Shown here: positions 1 through 6,666 of the stretch, piece after piece
Position numbering within the stretch: position 1 is the stretch's first letter
Layout of the letters: the number at the start of each line of letters is the position of its first letter
Assembly (NCBI GenBank): GCA_016866375.1
Contig: VGMK01000117.1
Coordinates: forward strand, 1 to 6,808
Direction: 5' to 3'
Length of the DNA stretch: 6,808 nucleotides
Origin: Bacteroidota bacterium
Lineage (GTDB): Bacteria > Bacteroidota > Bacteroidia > Flavobacteriales_D > Crocinitomicaceae
Made by a program: the position numbers and the translations under genes
Notes under the pieces: generated by a model
Seen by the model: only the letters and a program-made list of their open reading frames with translations
Database searches by the model: none
What the model was told of the DNA's origin: nothing

Positions 1-433
1 TACGCCTCCAAATAGCAGCTATCAAACTGCCGAGATTTGTATCGGTGAGGAATATGAATTTAATGGAAATATGTATTCAACAAGCGGAATAATTTACGAT
101 ACAATAAATATTACAGGCTGTGACTCTGTCTTAGTCCTCGAACTTTCTGTAATTGATTGTGAGTTTGAAATCAGCAATATGATTACTCCCAACGATGACG
201 GGAATAATGATGTTTGGAAGGTAAGTGACCCCGATAAGATTAACAATTGCAAAGTCACAATTCACAACCGTTGGGGAGAAGTGGTGTTCCTATCGGATGA
301 TTACAATAATGACTGGAACGGCAGGAAAAATAATACGGGAGAGGAACTTCCGGATGGTGTTTATTTCTATGTTATCGCATGTGAAGACAAAGAATATACC
401 GGCTCCATTAATTTATTAAAATTCAAGAAATAA
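1..433 (+). CDS. C-terminal part of a large secreted/surface protein with type B T9SS sorting domain (gliding motility-associated, CHU_C family); 5' end outside window
   Basis: The reading frame is open from base 2 with no start needed, so this is the last 143 codons of a longer gene; the ATG at 71 is internal. The visible N-terminal part (bases 35-154) is one repeat of a type common in Bacteroidota surface proteins: an ICIGEEYEFNG start, a short turn, then GCDSVLVLELSV. Next comes a gliding-motility-associated C-terminal domain (bases about 170-430): ITPNDDGNNDVW, which varies from the usual TPNGDGxND, then IHNRWGEVVF, WNGR, LPDGVYFYVI and a final GSINLLK strand. In this family the domain is a type B signal for export through the T9SS, and export generally requires a neighbouring PorP/SprF protein. 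That partner starts 7 bases downstream, so co-transcription is likely. The protein is probably a large surface adhesin or structural repeat protein like SprB, but its main body is not visible. The domain call is firm; the function is inferred. Confidence 0.9.
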   Translation, partial: TPPNSSYQTAEICIGEEYEFNGNMYSTSGIIYDTINITGCDSVLVLELSVIDCEFEISNMITPNDDGNNDVWKVSDPDKINNCKVTIHNRWGEVVFLSDDYNNDWNGRKNNTGEELPDGVYFYVIACEDKEYTGSINLLKFKK

Positions 434-440
434 TTACGCC

Positions 441-1805
441 ATGAAATATTCTTTTCTTTTCTTTTCGTTGTGGGGTTTCCAAGTTGTTTCAATGGCGCAA
501 CAGACTCCTCAAAGCAGTGCTTATAACTACAACAAATATGCTATCAATCCTGCGTATACCGGTGCGAGTGGTTGTACTGACATTACTTTTTCCCATTTAA
601 ATCAATGGGTGAAGGTAGAAGGGGCTCCCCTTACCAGTTACTTAGGGATAAATACACGTCTCGGCAAATCCTTTGGAATTGGTGGTCAAGTGCTTATCGA
701 TAAAATCGGAATGATAAATCAAGTAAGTGGTATGGGTTCTGTGGCTTATGGCTTAAATCTTGGCGTAAATCATAAAATCCGTATCGGCGCGAGTGTTGGA
801 TACAATCAATACCGAGTTGATCCTACTTCAGCAATTGTATTTGATCCCAACGACCCTATTGCAAACGGAGGCGTAAATGCTGCGGGAACAATAAACAGTG
901 AATTGGGTTTGTTATATCAATTTAACAAATTAGAAGTTGCTCTTGCCTCAAAACAACTTCTTCAATCGTATACAAATTTTGGTTATAACGGGTTAGACGG
1001 TTATGGACTAAGGAGGCATCTGAACGGATTAATTTCCTACGAAATTCCGGTGAATTCAAAACTTATACTTAAACCCTCTGTTTTTGCAAAGGGTATCAAT
1101 TCCGGATTTCAAACGGATATTAACGCAGATTTAATATACAAAGACTTCCTTTTCGGCGGATTAGGATATCGAACACAAGTTGGCTTGATGGCAAGAATAG
1201 GTATTAATATTCAAGATTTATTTTTTATTGGTTATGCCTACGAAAGTCCTATGGCTAACATCGCAAGTTACAGCTCCGGATCTCATGAGGTAGTCCTTGG
1301 TTTAAAACTTTGTAAAAACAAGAAAAAACAGCCAGAGATTGTTGTAAACGACAAGGATACAAACAATTTGATTAGAAATGTTCAAATTCGCGTGGATACA
1401 TTGATACTAACGAAAATTGACACCGTTTACATAGACAGAGGCTCCATTTCAAATAAAGTCGATAAATCAGGTTTGATCAAAAAGGAGATTTTGTTTGAGT
1501 TTGATAAAGCAATCGTTCAAAAGGAAGCGTTTGGGGAATTAGAGTCAATCATTAATATTATGTCAGACCGTCCTTTGATTAAAATTGAATTGCAAGGTCA
1601 TACCGATGCTATTGGAGCTGAGGCTTATAACTTTGATTTATCAAAGAATCGCGTGAATGCGGTGCGAGATTTCTTAATAGCAAATGGTATTGATCCAAAA
1701 CGCATTATTTGCAATCATCACGGCGAAAAGAAACCAAAAGCACCCAATATTAATGAGGTAGGAAGAAAGCAAAATAGGAGAGTTGAAGTAACATTCCTAA
1801 AATAA
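441..1805 (+). CDS. PorP/SprF-family T9SS outer-membrane protein fused to a C-terminal OmpA peptidoglycan-binding domain
   Basis: This 454-residue protein starts with a signal peptide (residues 1-19, cleavage likely at SMA|QQ). The PorP/SprF hallmark INPAYTG lies at residues 35-41. Residues about 25-290 have the alternating aromatic and glycine-rich strands of an outer-membrane beta barrel. A lysine-rich break and a linker with VDTLILTKIDTVYIDR follow (about 291-347). An OmpA-like domain fills residues about 348-454: LFEFDKA, GHTDAIG, LSKNRV and NRRVEV. Asp389 and Arg404 are spaced 15 residues apart, as are the two residues that hold diaminopimelate in OmpA proteins, so peptidoglycan binding is likely. 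SprF-like proteins are needed for export or surface attachment of type B sorting-domain substrates, and the gene just upstream encodes one. A PorP/SprF protein alone is usually about 300-350 residues, so the extra length is the fused domain. There is no clear Shine-Dalgarno sequence, but the ATG is fixed by the signal peptide. Confidence 0.93.
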   Translation: MKYSFLFFSLWGFQVVSMAQQTPQSSAYNYNKYAINPAYTGASGCTDITFSHLNQWVKVEGAPLTSYLGINTRLGKSFGIGGQVLIDKIGMINQVSGMGSVAYGLNLGVNHKIRIGASVGYNQYRVDPTSAIVFDPNDPIANGGVNAAGTINSELGLLYQFNKLEVALASKQLLQSYTNFGYNGLDGYGLRRHLNGLISYEIPVNSKLILKPSVFAKGINSGFQTDINADLIYKDFLFGGLGYRTQVGLMARIGINIQDLFFIGYAYESPMANIASYSSGSHEVVLGLKLCKNKKKQPEIVVNDKDTNNLIRNVQIRVDTLILTKIDTVYIDRGSISNKVDKSGLIKKEILFEFDKAIVQKEAFGELESIINIMSDRPLIKIELQGHTDAIGAEAYNFDLSKNRVNAVRDFLIANGIDPKRIICNHHGEKKPKAPNINEVGRKQNRRVEVTFLK

Positions 1806-1829
1806 GGGAAATTTTAGTAAACCTTTTTT
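1797..1829 (+). terminator. Possible weak intrinsic terminator after the porP-ompA fusion gene
   Basis: A perfect 7-base inverted repeat, CTAAAAT (1797-1803) and ATTTTAG (1811-1817), encloses a 7-base loop and spans the stop codon. A run of six T (1824-1829) follows 6 bases after the stem. The stem has only one G-C pair, so it would be weak. The place is right, between convergent genes 25 bases apart. On the minus strand no T-run follows the stem, so it would act only on the plus-strand unit. Confidence 0.35.
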
Positions 1830-1830
1830 G

Positions 1831-2313
1831 TTAAAGATCCTTGTGGATTGAATGTATATCGTTGTGATTGTCCTCAATCTGGTCTTTTATAAATTGAATG
1901 CTTTTAGCGAGCACAAATATGTCTTGTGTAGAATATTTCCTCAACCATAACCAACTTTCATTTTCGTGGTCAATAGCCCTTCCAAGGTGATACAGGGTTT
2001 CAAAATTCTGCTCCAACAACCATTTTCCCGCTTGTTGATTCCCTTCCGCCAGATGAATCATGGCCATAAGGTGTGCATATCCATTTTTTAATAACCACTC
2101 TCTTGGTTCATCTTTGAGATAAATGGCATGCACACAAAAGAATAATTCAGGGTAACCATTATCTTTTAACCAATTTTGGAGTTCCTCGTTACCTTCTACG
2201 GCTTTTGCCCAGGCCAAAATGACCAGTGAGGGATAATCAATTGATTTTAGTGCAACAACTGAAATTATTTTGTCTTTATCCTGATTTTCTTTCTTAAAAA
2301 AATTCCATCCCAT
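1831..2313 (-). CDS. Uncharacterised protein of five tandem 25-27-residue helical repeats
   Basis: I do not recognise a named family for this 160-residue protein. It has no signal peptide or membrane segment, so it should be cytoplasmic. After a short charged N-terminus (residues 1-20) it consists of tandem repeats: 21-47, 48-72, 73-97, 98-122 and 123-147. The last four are exactly 25 residues long; the first carries a 2-residue insertion. The pattern is WLxxNGYxxL followed by an A-I/L-rich helix and a polar turn, for example WLKDNGYPEL, WLLKNGYAHL, WLLEQNFETL and WLRKYSTQDI. This suggests a short helical solenoid like a TPR or Sel1 protein, probably for protein binding, but that is inference. 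The gene lies 19 bases after the spmAB fusion on the same strand and is probably co-transcribed with it. The tail (148-160) is polar and histidine-rich. The start gives MGWNFFKK and has no competing upstream ATG in the gap. Confidence 0.75.
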   Translation of the reverse strand: MGWNFFKKENQDKDKIISVVALKSIDYPSLVILAWAKAVEGNEELQNWLKDNGYPELFFCVHAIYLKDEPREWLLKNGYAHLMAMIHLAEGNQQAGKWLLEQNFETLYHLGRAIDHENESWLWLRKYSTQDIFVLAKSIQFIKDQIEDNHNDIHSIHKDL

Positions 2314-2332
2314 TTAAGACATTGAATTAAAG

Positions 2333-3772
2333 TTAAAAGAACCAAAGTGCTACAAAAATTGCCGTTATGACACAAATTAAATCTACCAATAACATTGTTC
2401 CCAGCGTATATCGGGTATTTTTAACATTTATTGAACCAAAATAAACTGCAATTACATAAAAGGTTGTCTCTGCACTGCACTGAAAAATACAACTCAGTCT
2501 TCCTGTTAGTGAATCTGGGCCAAAATTATTCATCGCGTCTATCATAAAACCGCGGGAGCCTCCTGAGCTAAATGGGCGCAAAAGAGCCACCGGCAAAGAA
2601 TCAGTAATTTCTTTAGTTACACCAACATATCGAAATACTTCCGCAATACCTGTACTTATGATTTCAAATAAACCACTGTTTCTAAACAGAGAAATCGCCA
2701 CCAACATTCCCAGTACATATGGAAAAATGGTCACTCCTGTATTAAGTCCTCCTTTTGCACCCAAAACAAAAGAATCAAAGACGGTTGTTTCCTTATCTTT
2801 AAATTTTCTTTCCTGATAGAAAGAGTAAATCAAAGCAAGCCCAATAATCCCAATGAGCAGAATACCCGAGAAATTACTTGTAAAATAATTTTTTCCTACA
2901 ATATCCAAACTATTGATATACATCAGTAACCCTATTATGGCAGCTACAATCGAAAAAATAACAGTTAAAATAGAGGCACTCTTAAGATTAATGCGTTGCC
3001 GAATACCCACAATCACAAAGGCGGCAATTGTTCCGATGAAAGATGTAATGATACATGGTAACATGACATCAGCAGGATTTGAAGCATTTTGAGCTGCACG
3101 ATAACCAATGATTGATGTAGGAATTAATGTAAGGCCAGCAGCATGCAGACACATAAACATAATTTGGGCATCGCTTGCTCTGTCCTTATCTGGATTAATT
3201 TCTTGCAGGCTTTGCATGGCTTTTAAACCGAAAGGTGTAGCAGCGGAGTCAAGACCCAAAAAATTCGCCGAAAAATTTAACGTCATATAAGATATCGATT
3301 CGTGATTTTTGGGAACACTTGGAAATACTTGGACAAAAAATGGACTTAAGCGTCTTGCTAATTTTTCTGTTGCCCCGGAATCGATCAATAGTTGCATTAT
3401 GCCACAGAAAAAGGCCAAATAGGCAATCAAAGGCAGAATTATTTCAAGCAGACTATTCTTACATGTATCAAGCAGTCCATCGGTTTTTTGAACTCCAGAA
3501 TAGATTTTAACCGTTTTATTCTTGTACTCATAGGTAGTGTCAGGATCTTTTGTATTCTTATTGAGAACTATCGAACCTTCGCTCGAATTTGTTAATGAGT
3601 CTTGAATTACTTTGGGAAGTTGGTACAAATATTTCTCTCCAATGAGAACTGGATCCCCTTTTTTACCATTCAAGACGAAATCAATTGAATAATTCCGCGA
3701 AGTAAGAACACCCGTTACGATGAATAAAATCGAAGAGATGAAAATTACGAGCCAAAATCTACTAAGAACCAT
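2333..3772 (-). CDS. Fused SpmA-SpmB membrane protein (nucleoside-recognition/gate domain family)
   Basis: This 479-residue inner-membrane protein joins the two proteins called spore maturation proteins A and B in Bacillus. The SpmA half (residues about 105-260) shows ANFLGLDSAATPFGLKAM at 169-186 and a LIPTSIIGYRAAQ segment. The SpmB half (about 333-479) shows FPYVLGMLVAI, LRPFSSGGSRG at 398-408, GPDSLTGRL and SAETTFYVIAVYFGS at 433-447. Between them (about 266-320) are two extra hydrophobic segments that link the halves. Residues about 23-105, between the first and second membrane segments, form a long polar stretch that is much shorter in Bacillus SpmA. Both halves belong to the nucleoside-recognition gate superfamily of transporter-like proteins; no substrate is established. 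In endospore formers the pair affects spore-core dehydration, but nothing else here suggests sporulation. It is the first gene of a minus-strand unit with the repeat protein 19 bases downstream. I found no clear TAnnTTTG element upstream of it. Confidence 0.92.
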   Translation of the reverse strand: MVLSRFWLVIFISSILFIVTGVLTSRNYSIDFVLNGKKGDPVLIGEKYLYQLPKVIQDSLTNSSEGSIVLNKNTKDPDTTYEYKNKTVKIYSGVQKTDGLLDTCKNSLLEIILPLIAYLAFFCGIMQLLIDSGATEKLARRLSPFFVQVFPSVPKNHESISYMTLNFSANFLGLDSAATPFGLKAMQSLQEINPDKDRASDAQIMFMCLHAAGLTLIPTSIIGYRAAQNASNPADVMLPCIITSFIGTIAAFVIVGIRQRINLKSASILTVIFSIVAAIIGLLMYINSLDIVGKNYFTSNFSGILLIGIIGLALIYSFYQERKFKDKETTVFDSFVLGAKGGLNTGVTIFPYVLGMLVAISLFRNSGLFEIISTGIAEVFRYVGVTKEITDSLPVALLRPFSSGGSRGFMIDAMNNFGPDSLTGRLSCIFQCSAETTFYVIAVYFGSINVKNTRYTLGTMLLVDLICVITAIFVALWFF

Positions 3773-3948
3773 AATTCGAAGTTCTGAATAAAAATAAAGT
3801 CATAGTAAATGAAATGAAAATTCTATCAACAATGGCAATTGAATAATCGTTACCAAGGATTTTAACGCTAACCTGTGAAAAAGTATTATGTAAATACAAA
3901 CACAGCGCAGGGATTCTTGTTATTTTGTTATCTTTGAGACAACTAGAA
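3773..3948. other. Divergent intergenic region between spmAB and the subtilase gene
   Basis: These 176 bases separate the two divergent start codons and must hold both promoters. On the plus strand a TAnnTTTG element is visible near the subtilase start. On the minus strand I found no match to TAnnTTTG at a useful distance from the spmAB start, so that promoter is not located. No strong hairpin, direct repeat or small ORF stands out. Confidence 0.6.
3929..3936 (+). promoter_or_regulatory. Candidate -7 promoter element (TATCTTTG) for the subtilase-GNAT unit
   Basis: TATCTTTG matches the Bacteroidota sigma-factor consensus TAnnTTTG. Transcription would start near 3941-3944, giving a very short leader before the ATG at 3949. 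No TTTG or TTG is found at the expected -33 spacing, so the match is partial. The element lies inside the longer reading frame that would begin at the TTG at 3925, which argues against that start. Confidence 0.45.
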
Positions 3949-6117
3949 ATGAGGAATTTACTTTATTTATGGATCTTTTGTTTTTGTCAATTGTCCTTTG
4001 CTCAAGTTAAATTGAACTCAAATGATTGGCACGATATACGGTTACTTCAACTTGAAATCAATAAAGTAGGCAGCCTAACAGAGGCTATGCTTAAAAAATA
4101 CCCCCTGCAAGTAATCAACGGTGAGCCCTATCTCTCATTTATTGGGAAATTAGACTCTTCTTATAATAAGGATTATCCGGTGTATGAAGACAAGTGTGTC
4201 AATATATATTCGAAAGTCAGTGATATTGCAAGTGTCAGAATGCCAATTCATACCATCCGAGAAAAAATGGATCTTCCAGGCATCATTAAACTCCAACTTG
4301 CCTCCAAAATCGGAGACCAACTTGAAAAAGCCATTAAAGATACACGAGCTGATAGTGTACAACTGGGTATTGGATTGCCAGAGGGATATTCCGGAAAGGA
4401 CGTATACATCGGTGTTACCGATTGGGGATTTGATTACACTTCACCCATGTTTTACGATACGGCCCTTCAAGAAACAAGAATCGTTGCTGCCTGGGATCAA
4501 TTTAAAACAAGTGGTCCAGCTCCTCTGGGTTACGGTTACGGAACAGAATACAATACACAAACAGCGCTCCTGGAAGCCGGTTCTGACACATCAAATATAT
4601 ATTCTTTCGCTACTCACGGAACTCATGTTGCTGGAATCGCGGGAGGAAGTGGAGCAGGAACACCCAACCGAGGAATGGCTTTCGAGTCAAAATTTCTTTT
4701 TGTTACCTTTTTGGTCGATGAAGCAGCGGTCCTTGATGCATGGGAATGGATGTATCAGAAAGCGCTTGCTGATGGGAAAAGACTCGTTGTAAACATGAGC
4801 TGGGGCTTGTATCATTTCGGCACGCTAGACGGAACTTCCCTTTTGAGTCAGGCGATTACTGCCTACAGCGATTTAGGTGTTGTATTTGCGAACTCCGCAG
4901 GAAATAATGGTAACGTCAATTTTCACATTAAAAAAGAATTCAACAATGATTTACTGAAATCCAAGATTGATTTCTATCCCTATGCATCCAATCCAAACAT
5001 GTGGGGGCAAAGTATACATGCATGGGGTGAGCCCGAAAAAAGTTTTTCAGCAGGTATTTTGGTCAATAATAACCTCAATTCACTTCTTGTTGAGAGCCCA
5101 CTTTACTCAACGGATAACACTACCTCGTACATTGATTCATTTCTCGTGACTGGAACGGATACAATTTGGTATAACATTTCAGCAGATAGTGCCCATAGCT
5201 TAAATAATCGTCCATCCATGCGTTTGAGGGTAAAAAATACGAATACTTCGTTGAAGATTCTGCTAAAGTCAACAGCAATAAATGGTATCGTACATTATTG
5301 GAACGTAACAGAATTGACTACTGATGTTGGAAATTGGGGAATGCCATTTTCAGCTTCTGGGCCAGGTACCGTTGCTGGGGATAATTTAAATGGGGTAAGT
5401 GAACCCTCGTGTTCTGATGATGTAATCAGCGTTGCTGCGTACGCAACGCAATACCAAACACCAGGAGGCAGTAATGCAGGAGGTGCTATCGCTTCATTTT
5501 CGAGTTTTGGGCCTCGATACGATGGCGTTATGAAACCTGATATTGCCGCACCAGGCGTTTCAATTATCTCCAGCATGTCGTCCTTTACAGATGTTGCATT
5601 TACATCGCAAGGTTCTGTAGATTTTAATGGGAGAACATATCACTTTGCCAAGCTTTCGGGAACTTCCATGGCATCGCCAATGGTTGCTGGGATTGCAGCA
5701 TTAATTTTAGATGCAAATCCTTATTTATCTGCACAACAAGTAAAAGAAATCCTGATGCAAACAGCACGGCAAGATAATTACACAGGGAGTATTCCACCAG
5801 AAGGGAGTAACCGTTGGGGAGCGGGGAAAGTGAATGCTTATGCAGCAGTTCAGTTGGCTCTTCAAACGATAGGACTTGAGGACATACCAGGAGAATTAGA
5901 TTGGAGCGTCTATCCAAACCCTGTGGCCAATGAATTACATTTTACGATATTAGACGAACTTCCTGTGCTTGCAGAAATCATCGATTCTGAGGGGAAGGTA
6001 TTTAAAAAATACATTAAAGAAGGAAAACTTCCTGTATCTGATCTAAACCCAGGGACCTATTTTATTCGATTGATCATCAACAACAAAGTACAGCAAGATC
6101 GCTTCATTAAACTATGA
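3949..6117 (+). CDS. Secreted S8 subtilisin-like serine protease with type A T9SS C-terminal sorting domain
   Basis: The frame is open back to a TTG at 3925, but I choose the ATG at 3949 because it gives a compact signal peptide (residues 1-18, cleavage likely FA|QV) and leaves the TATCTTTG element outside the gene; the product is 722 residues. Residues about 19-150 look like an exported protease propeptide: NGEPYLSFIG, a DIASVRMPI stretch, then GLPEGYSGKDV leading into the catalytic domain. The triad is complete: Asp158 (VTDWGFD), His223 (THGTHVAGI) and Ser573 (GTSMASPMVAG), with oxyanion Asn319 (SAGNNG). About 250 residues separate Asn319 and Ser573, against 66 in subtilisin; residues about 328-480 look like an inserted beta-rich domain. 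Residues about 645-722 are a type A sorting domain: WSVYPNPVANELHF, LNPGTYFIRL and a final basic KL end. It should cross the inner membrane by Sec and the outer membrane by T9SS, to be released or surface-anchored. The substrate is unknown. Confidence 0.93.
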   Translation: MRNLLYLWIFCFCQLSFAQVKLNSNDWHDIRLLQLEINKVGSLTEAMLKKYPLQVINGEPYLSFIGKLDSSYNKDYPVYEDKCVNIYSKVSDIASVRMPIHTIREKMDLPGIIKLQLASKIGDQLEKAIKDTRADSVQLGIGLPEGYSGKDVYIGVTDWGFDYTSPMFYDTALQETRIVAAWDQFKTSGPAPLGYGYGTEYNTQTALLEAGSDTSNIYSFATHGTHVAGIAGGSGAGTPNRGMAFESKFLFVTFLVDEAAVLDAWEWMYQKALADGKRLVVNMSWGLYHFGTLDGTSLLSQAITAYSDLGVVFANSAGNNGNVNFHIKKEFNNDLLKSKIDFYPYASNPNMWGQSIHAWGEPEKSFSAGILVNNNLNSLLVESPLYSTDNTTSYIDSFLVTGTDTIWYNISADSAHSLNNRPSMRLRVKNTNTSLKILLKSTAINGIVHYWNVTELTTDVGNWGMPFSASGPGTVAGDNLNGVSEPSCSDDVISVAAYATQYQTPGGSNAGGAIASFSSFGPRYDGVMKPDIAAPGVSIISSMSSFTDVAFTSQGSVDFNGRTYHFAKLSGTSMASPMVAGIAALILDANPYLSAQQVKEILMQTARQDNYTGSIPPEGSNRWGAGKVNAYAAVQLALQTIGLEDIPGELDWSVYPNPVANELHFTILDELPVLAEIIDSEGKVFKKYIKEGKLPVSDLNPGTYFIRLIINNKVQQDRFIKL

Positions 6118-6596
6118 TAAAAAAACTTTCCAGCGCCGAACTAGAGCTTGTGAGTGGTCTAGCATATTCCATTTGGCCAATTGTGTACAACAAGATGATA
6201 CCGCAAGAACAAATAACTTATATGCTGAAATGGATGTATGCAGAAGAAACACTAAAACTTGCATACAACTCAGGAGATTCTTTTTTTGCCTATTATGTGG
6301 ATAACAATGCTGTAGGTTTTCTGCACTTACACCCTGAAGAAAATACCCTAAAACTCGAAAAAATTTATATCCATCCTGATTTTCATTTCCGAGGAATTGG
6401 TGAAAAACTCATTTCATTTTGTGTAAAATTCGCTCGAGAAAAAACCTTCAAAGAAATTCGACTCCAGGTCAACCGAGAAAATCCTGCAGTAAATTTTTAC
6501 CTTCACCTTGATTTCGTAATTGAAAGAAAATTAGATGTTGATATCGGCGGAGGTTTTTTTATGAATGATTACGAAATGAAAAAATTAATTCAATAG
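6114..6596 (+). CDS. GNAT-family N-acetyltransferase
   Basis: This 160-residue cytoplasmic protein has the GNAT fold order. The N-terminal helices contain IPQEQITYMLKWMY (29-42). A central strand AVGFLHLHP (66-74) is followed by motif A, LEKIYIHPDFHFRGIGEKL (81-99), which binds the acetyl-CoA pyrophosphate. Motif B includes LQVNRENPAVNFYLHLDF (117-134), with Tyr129 in the place of the usual general acid. In the usual Q/R-x-x-G-x-G/A signature the first residue is His91, and the common Gly of the final GF is Asp133; both are mild departures. The start codon overlaps the subtilase stop as ATGA (6114-6117), so translation is probably coupled. No Shine-Dalgarno sequence is evident. The acceptor substrate cannot be told from sequence; small molecules, peptide N-termini and protein side chains are all possible for this superfamily. 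Confidence 0.9.
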   Translation: MIKKLSSAELELVSGLAYSIWPIVYNKMIPQEQITYMLKWMYAEETLKLAYNSGDSFFAYYVDNNAVGFLHLHPEENTLKLEKIYIHPDFHFRGIGEKLISFCVKFAREKTFKEIRLQVNRENPAVNFYLHLDFVIERKLDVDIGGGFFMNDYEMKKLIQ

Positions 6597-6642
6597 AATT
6601 CATTTTAAATAAATTATGCACGCATAACAAATAAAAATTTAC

Positions 6643-6650
6643 TACATTTG
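6643..6650 (+). promoter_or_regulatory. Candidate -7 promoter element (TACATTTG) for the acyl-CoA dehydrogenase-like gene
   Basis: TACATTTG matches TAnnTTTG and lies 16 bases before the ATG at 6667, so the leader would be about 10 bases. No TTTG sits at the expected -33 distance. The 70-base gap after the GNAT gene and this element together suggest a separate transcription unit. Confidence 0.45.
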
Positions 6651-6666
6651 TCTAAAACAAGCTATC

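Noticed and set aside
3108..3595. Short plus-strand open frames opposite spmAB
   Set aside because: They overlap a well-supported minus-strand membrane protein gene and have no features of their own.
3841..3900. GTTA...TAAC inverted repeat in the divergent intergenic region as an operator
   Set aside because: Only four bases pair on each side, with no extension of the symmetry, so it is not distinguishable from chance.
4184..4792. A 202-codon open frame on the plus strand inside the subtilase gene
   Set aside because: It lies in another frame of a gene with a complete catalytic triad and sorting domain, and its translation shows no domain or composition of a real protein.
5295..5917. Two minus-strand open frames of 93 and 97 codons opposite the subtilase gene
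   Set aside because: They are antisense shadows of the conserved catalytic-Ser region and show no recognisable motif or start context.
2333..6117. A sporulation or germination locus, since SpmA/SpmB and an S8 protease with an inserted domain are adjacent
   Set aside because: The genes are divergent, the subtilase carries a T9SS sorting domain and signal peptide, and the window otherwise points to Bacteroidota. The resemblance to the Spm and Csp proteins of spore formers is at family level only.
6598..6616. AT-only imperfect palindrome after the GNAT gene as a terminator
   Set aside because: The stem is nearly all A-T with one mismatch, the loop is minimal and no T-run follows, so it is expected by chance in such AT-rich sequence.
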